Source: Prauserella cavernicola (lineage in GTDB: Bacteria; Actinomycetota; Actinomycetes; Mycobacteriales; Pseudonocardiaceae). Taken from it: DNA of 64,000 nt. Positions within the stretch are counted from its first letter, which is position 1. Each line of letters opens with the position of its first letter. Shown piece after piece: positions 59,912 to 64,000 of this stretch. The stretch is taken from the NCBI RefSeq assembly GCF_016595675.1, contig NZ_JAENJH010000010.1, positions 124,001-188,000 on the forward strand, written 5' to 3'. Position numbers and translations under genes: made by a program. The notes beneath the pieces were generated by a model, which was not told where the DNA came from, ran no database searches, and saw only the letters and a list, made by a program, of their open reading frames with translations.

Positions 59912-60611
59912 GCTGTCCGGTGTGTCCGTCCACTACGGACGAATCAAGGCGGTCTCGGACCTGGCGATCAGTGTCAACGAGGGCGAGATCGTCACGCTGA
60001 TCGGCGCCAACGGGGCCGGGAAGTCCACGACGATGCGGGCGATCTCCGGGATCCGTCCCGTCTCGTCGGGCTCGATCACGTTCCAGGGCGAGGACATCAC
60101 GCGGCTGCGGGCCGACCTGCGAGTGGTGCGCGGGATCTCGCAGGCGCCCGAGGGCCGGGGGATCTTCCCCGGCATGACGGTGCTCGAGAACCTCGACATG
60201 GGCGCCTACGCACGCAAGGAGCGCAAGAACCTGGCGGCGGAGATGGACCACGTCTTCACGCTGTTCCCGCGCCTCGCGGAACGGCGCGGCCAGATGGGCG
60301 GCACGCTGTCCGGCGGTGAGCAGCAGATGCTCGCCATCGGCAGGGCGCTGATGGCGAAGCCGAAGCTGCTGCTGCTCGACGAACCCTCGATGGGGCTCGC
60401 GCCGCAGTTCATCCAGCAGATCTTCCGGATCATCACCGAGATCAACCGCGAAGGCACCACCGTGCTGCTCGTCGAGCAGAACGCGCAGCAGGCGCTGTCG
60501 CGGGCGCACCGGGCCTACGTGCTGGAGACCGGGTCCATCACCAAGACGGGCACCGGCAAGGAACTGCTCGCCGACGACTCCATCAAGGAGGCCTACCTCG
60601 GCGTCGCCTGA
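59898..60611 (+). CDS. livF: branched-chain amino-acid ABC transporter ATPase (LivF)
   Basis: 237 aa, normal LivF length. Walker A GANGAGKSTTMRAISGIRPV (about 37-56), Q-loop ISQAPEGRGIFPGMTVLENL, signature TLSGGEQQMLAIGRALMAKP, Walker B LLLLDEPSMGLAP, switch LLVEQNAQQAL. Second ATPase subunit. Its 3' end overlaps the convergent 550-aa gene by 19 bp. Confidence 0.94.
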   Translation: MTLLELSGVSVHYGRIKAVSDLAISVNEGEIVTLIGANGAGKSTTMRAISGIRPVSSGSITFQGEDITRLRADLRVVRGISQAPEGRGIFPGMTVLENLDMGAYARKERKNLAAEMDHVFTLFPRLAERRGQMGGTLSGGEQQMLAIGRALMAKPKLLLLDEPSMGLAPQFIQQIFRIITEINREGTTVLLVEQNAQQALSRAHRAYVLETGSITKTGTGKELLADDSIKEAYLGVA

Positions 60612-62245
60612 CCGGAGCCGGCCCGGCCGGCCGCCTTGTGCGCGGCCGCCCGGGCCCGCTTCGCGGTGGCCTTGTCGGGGTGGTGCGTGCCCAGCAGCGT
60701 GAGCACCTCGTGCGCGTCGGGGTGGTCGAGGCGCCACATGCGCTCGAACAGCGGCGCGTACTGCGGTGCGAACGAGGCGTCGAGCAGCATCGGCAGATCG
60801 CCCTCGGCCACGCCGTGCACGGTGCCCGCGAGCTCGTCGACCACCAGCCACGCGGCGTCGTCCTCGGACGCGGCGAACTCGGGGTCCGGCCCGAGCAGCA
60901 GTTCCAGAGATGCCTTGGCGTGCCTGCTCAGCACGGGCACGTCGAGCGCGGCGCGCCACTGCGCCTCGGCCTCGGCGCCGATCCGTTCCCTGATCAGACC
61001 AGCGGCCACGGTCCGCTCGGCGGCTCCGCCCTCGGCGGCGACGGCGAGCAGTTCGGCCGCGGCGGCGTCGCCGGTGCGCCTGACGAGCCACACCTCGGCC
61101 TCGACCTCCAGCTCACCGTCCATTCCGGACAGCCCGACCTCGATCAGGTCGGCGGCGGTCATCTCGTCCTCCGGCGGCAGCACCGGCACGTCGACGCCGG
61201 ACTCGACCAGTTCCTCGCGCATGGCGGCCACCGCCAGCGGCGTCGCGCGCACGATCCCCTCGGTCACCTCGACGGCACCCAGCTCGGTGAGCCTGGCCAG
61301 CAGGACCTCGGCCGGGTCGCCGTGCACGCGCACCCACTCGTCCCACCGCTGCCTCGCCTCGTCGGCGACGAGCTCCTCTGTGGCCAGGTCGAAGATCATC
61401 TCGCTGATGGCGGGAGTGGGCAGGCCGCGGTGGCGCGACAGGAACAACGGCATGAACCACGCGCCCGCGCCCTCGAAGTCGAGCGCCTCCTCGCCTGCGA
61501 GGTCGGCGTCGGTGAGCAGGCTCCACGCGAGCGTTGCGGCGAAAGCCTGGTCCCACAGCTCCAGCACGTCCTCGTCGGCGCCGTCGGGGAAGTCCTGAAC
61601 GGACTCGCCCACGAGCGTGCCGTCCTCGCCTGGCACGATGAAGCCGATGTCCTCGGCGATCAGGTAGAGCTGGACGATGTCCTCTTCGGACCGGCCCAGC
61701 TCGGCCGCCGCGGCGGCGCGGTCCTCGTCGTCGAGCCCCACGGACTCGACGGTGGCGCGCCCGTCGCCGCACCACACGGCCAGCTCCCGCGCGCGCTCGA
61801 GCACGGCGATGCCGCGCGCGGTGGCGGCGAGCTCGTCGTCGGCGGGCAGGCGCAGCGGGCCGATGCGGTCGGGAAGCCCGTAGGCCTCCTTCAGGTTCAC
61901 CTCGCCGTCGGACAGCTCCGGCTCGATCTCGTCGAGCTCGCCGCGCAGCGCGGCCACGGCGGCCTCGTCCAGGCGGCCGGTCTCGCCCGCGAAAGTGAGC
62001 AGGTGGTGCAGCGCCACGAGCGCGGCGGGCGCGTGCCCCGGCTCGACGGCCTCGGGATAGATGCCGAGCAGGAGCTCATCGAGCTGGCCCGGCTCCAGCT
62101 GGGCGAGATCGTGCACTCCGAGCTCGTCGGAGAGCAGCTGTAGTGCCAGCTCCGCGTCATCGAGATCGAGTGCGGGCACCCGGTCGGCCTTGTCCGCCCA
62201 CGCGGTGAGTTCGCCGATCACGGCGCCGACGTTGTCCTGCTCCAT
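60593..62245 (-). CDS. conserved actinobacterial protein of unknown function
   Basis: 550 aa, acidic, helical, no signal or membrane segment. The repeated helix-turn-helix texture (LALQLLSDELGVHDLAQLEP, PAALVALHHLLTFAGETGRL, AAELLAVAAEGGAAERTVAA) suggests an alpha-solenoid scaffold. No catalytic motif. Its position near polA and the liv/PdtaR genes matches a conserved actinobacterial neighbourhood. ATG 62245 is 6 nt after TAGCCT (leaderless). Confidence 0.8.
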   Translation of the reverse strand: MEQDNVGAVIGELTAWADKADRVPALDLDDAELALQLLSDELGVHDLAQLEPGQLDELLLGIYPEAVEPGHAPAALVALHHLLTFAGETGRLDEAAVAALRGELDEIEPELSDGEVNLKEAYGLPDRIGPLRLPADDELAATARGIAVLERARELAVWCGDGRATVESVGLDDEDRAAAAAELGRSEEDIVQLYLIAEDIGFIVPGEDGTLVGESVQDFPDGADEDVLELWDQAFAATLAWSLLTDADLAGEEALDFEGAGAWFMPLFLSRHRGLPTPAISEMIFDLATEELVADEARQRWDEWVRVHGDPAEVLLARLTELGAVEVTEGIVRATPLAVAAMREELVESGVDVPVLPPEDEMTAADLIEVGLSGMDGELEVEAEVWLVRRTGDAAAAELLAVAAEGGAAERTVAAGLIRERIGAEAEAQWRAALDVPVLSRHAKASLELLLGPDPEFAASEDDAAWLVVDELAGTVHGVAEGDLPMLLDASFAPQYAPLFERMWRLDHPDAHEVLTLLGTHHPDKATAKRARAAAHKAAGRAGSGQATPR

Positions 62246-62275
62246 CAGGCCAGGCTATCGGTCGGCGCCACCGGT

Positions 62276-62719
62276 TCAGGAGCCCGGAGGCCGGTCCCTG
62301 ACGATGCAGGTCAGCCGGGCGGTGCAGGTGCGCTTGCCCGATTCGTCGGTGATCGTGATCTCGGCGGTGCTGGTGCCGCGGCCGACGTGCAGCGGCACGG
62401 CCACGCCCGTCACCAGACCCTGCAGCGCCGCCCGGTGGTGCGTGCACGAGAGCTCGAGACCCATCGCCACGCGGCCCGCTCCCGCGTTGAGCGCCGCCAC
62501 GGTGGAGCCCAGCGCCTCGGCGAGCACCGCGTTGGCGCCGCCGTGCAGCAGACCGTAGGGCTGCAGGTTGCCCGCGACGGGCATGGTGCCGACGACGCGC
62601 TCGGGGTTCAGCTCGGTGAACCGGAGGCCGACCTTGTCGTTGAGTTGCTGCTCCGCGATCTCGGGGCTGATGCCCGCGAGCTGCTCGCGGATCTCCTCTT
62701 CCGACACGTGTTCGGTCAC
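62276..62719 (-). CDS. PaaI-family hotdog thioesterase
   Basis: 147 aa. Hotdog fold with conserved NLQPYGLLHGGANAVLAEAL (catalytic-type HGG and the following helix Glu), MGLELSCTHHRAALQGLV and the strand pair TSTAEITITDESGKRTCTAR. Hydrolyses an acyl-CoA, likely aryl- or short-chain; the substrate is not defined. GTG start, TAGGAG upstream. Same strand as the 550-aa gene, 30 bp upstream of it. Confidence 0.85.
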   Translation of the reverse strand: MTEHVSEEEIREQLAGISPEIAEQQLNDKVGLRFTELNPERVVGTMPVAGNLQPYGLLHGGANAVLAEALGSTVAALNAGAGRVAMGLELSCTHHRAALQGLVTGVAVPLHVGRGTSTAEITITDESGKRTCTARLTCIVRDRPPGS

Positions 62720-62781
62720 TCAGCGCTCCTAGGTCGACACGACAGGCAGGACTGTCAGGGCCTCACCCTAGACTCACGGGC

Positions 62782-64000
62782 GTGAGCCCGAACGCAAACA
62801 CCTCAGTAGCGAATGACACACCCCGGCTGTTGCTCATCGACGGTCACTCGATGGCGTACCGCGCGTTCTTCGCCGTGCCGGCCGACCGGTTCCGCACGTC
62901 CACCGGTCAGGTGACCAACGCGGTGTTCGGGTTCACCTCGATGCTCATCAACCTGCTGCGCGACGAGGCGCCCACCCACCTCGCGGTGGCGTTCGACGTG
63001 TCCCGCCAGACCTTCCGCTCGGAGACCTTCGCCGAGTACAAGGCCAACCGGCAGAGCACGCCCGACGACTTCAAGGGCCAGGTCGAGCTCATCAAGGAGA
63101 TCCTGGCCGCGCTCTCCATCCCGGTGCTGGAGAAGCAGGGCTTCGAGGCCGACGACATCATCGCCACGCTCACCACCCAGGCGGCGGCCGACGACTTCGA
63201 GGTCCTCATCTGTACGGGCGACCGCGACGCGCTGCAGCTCGTCACCGACGCGGTGACGGTGCTCTACCCGCGCAAGGGCGTGTCCGACCTGGTGCGGTTC
63301 GACCCGGGTGCCGTCGAGGAGAAGTACAGCCTCTCGCCGACCCAGTACCCCGACTTCGCGGCGCTGCGCGGCGACCCGTCCGACAACCTGCCCGGCATCC
63401 CAGGTGTGGGGGAGAAGACCGCCGCCAAGTGGATCAAGCAGTTCGGCTCGCTCGGCGACCTCGTCGACCGCATCGACGAGGTGAAGGGCAAAGTCGGCGA
63501 CGCGCTGCGCGCACACGTCGACGCCGTGCTGCTCAACCGCCAGCTCACCGAGCTGGTGCGCGACGTGCCGCTGGAGGCCGCTCCCTCGGGCCTCGAGGTG
63601 CAGCAGTGGGACCGCGACGCCGTGCACCGGCTCTTCGACGAGCTCGAGTTCCGCGTGCTGCGCGACCGGCTGTTCGCCTCGCTGTCCAGCGCGGAGCCGG
63701 AGGCCGACGAGGGTTTCGAGATCCACGGCGGCGCGCTCGAACCCGGCGCGCTCGGCGACTGGCTCGCCGAGCACACGGCCGGTGACGGCGCCACCGGCAT
63801 CGCGTTCCGCACCACGGGCGCGTCGGTGTCGGCCGACGTGCAGTCGGTCGCGCTGGCCGGTGCCGACGGCGAGGGCGCCTACCTCGACGTGTCCACGCTG
63901 GACGAGGCCGACGAGAAGGTCCTCACCGCGTGGCTCGCCGACCCGGCGGCCCGCAAGGTCGGCCACGCGCTGAAGATCCCACTGCACGCCGCGCTGGCCA
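62782..64000 (+). CDS. polA: DNA polymerase I, N-terminal part (runs off the window)
   Basis: 406 codons visible. 5'-3' exonuclease domain about 10-300: RLLLIDGHSMAYRAFFAVPA, FAEYKANRQSTPDDFKGQVE, EADDIIATL, CTGDRDALQLV, and the helix-hairpin-helix LPGIPGVGEKTAAKWIKQFG. The following region (from about 310) begins the 3'-5' exonuclease-like domain, inactive in actinobacteria. Polymerase domain is beyond the window. GTG 62782 is 7 nt after TAGACT, so probably leaderless. Confidence 0.95.
   Translation, partial: MSPNANTSVANDTPRLLLIDGHSMAYRAFFAVPADRFRTSTGQVTNAVFGFTSMLINLLRDEAPTHLAVAFDVSRQTFRSETFAEYKANRQSTPDDFKGQVELIKEILAALSIPVLEKQGFEADDIIATLTTQAAADDFEVLICTGDRDALQLVTDAVTVLYPRKGVSDLVRFDPGAVEEKYSLSPTQYPDFAALRGDPSDNLPGIPGVGEKTAAKWIKQFGSLGDLVDRIDEVKGKVGDALRAHVDAVLLNRQLTELVRDVPLEAAPSGLEVQQWDRDAVHRLFDELEFRVLRDRLFASLSSAEPEADEGFEIHGGALEPGALGDWLAEHTAGDGATGIAFRTTGASVSADVQSVALAGADGEGAYLDVSTLDEADEKVLTAWLADPAARKVGHALKIPLHAALA

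Overview
The window is 64 kb of high-GC (about 70%) actinomycete chromosome. GTG/TTG starts, many 1-4 nt gene overlaps, a conservon, Scr1-type regulators, a PdtaR-like ANTAR regulator beside polA, and FGE, P450 and DUF5753 genes all point to Pseudonocardiales (Saccharomonospora, Prauserella or Amycolatopsis type). The fused glycine-betaine methyltransferase suggests a salt-tolerant member. This placement is inferred from gene content only. No rRNA, CRISPR array, intact insertion sequence or prophage was seen, and one tRNA is present.

Left part (1-9.2 kb): a truncated XRE gene and two Scr1/DUF5753 regulators, with a twin palindromic operator between the second regulator and an unknown gene. 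Then cobalamin-independent methionine synthase metE lies behind a well-formed cobalamin riboswitch, followed by an EAL-CBS-GGDEF protein with decayed catalytic motifs.

The centrepiece (10.1-20.1 kb) is a six-gene block: fused glycine/sarcosine/dimethylglycine methyltransferase, metK, adenosine kinase, metH, ahcY and metF. Together these make glycine betaine from glycine and also regenerate the S-adenosylmethionine that the three methylations consume: SAM is made, used, cleaved as SAH, adenosine is salvaged, and homocysteine is remethylated with methyl-THF supplied by MetF. A long hairpin repeat sits between ahcY and metF and recurs near 41.3 kb with identical arms.

Middle (20-38 kb): stress and signalling genes (CBS-BON, DivIVA-like, a flavin oxidoreductase broken by a 1-nt frameshift, P450, a DosS-like kinase with a degenerate ATPase and no heme loop, CitE-like lyase, cytoplasmic BtuF-like protein). 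Then a cvnABCD conservon is extended by an overlapping MHYT membrane protein, followed by a MerR/thioredoxin/formylglycine-generating-enzyme cluster.

Right (38-54 kb): TetR with tandem operators next to a UvrA-like ATPase, glutathione peroxidase, YedE transporter, assorted oxidoreductases, DHA2 exporter, an orphan EACC1-like protein, a divergent PucR/amino-acid oxidase pair, a Gre-factor-like gene fused to an IS3-OrfA-like zipper, and remnants of a type VII secretion substrate locus.

Far right (54-64 kb): an unusual tRNA with a CAA anticodon and short variable loop, the PdtaR-like regulator, a complete branched-chain amino-acid ABC transporter (livK-H-M-G-F), a conserved unknown protein, a PaaI thioesterase and the 5' end of polA, which runs off the window. 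Across the window many genes have a TAGNNT or TAACGT -10 box only 6-7 nt before the start codon, implying frequent leaderless mRNAs.
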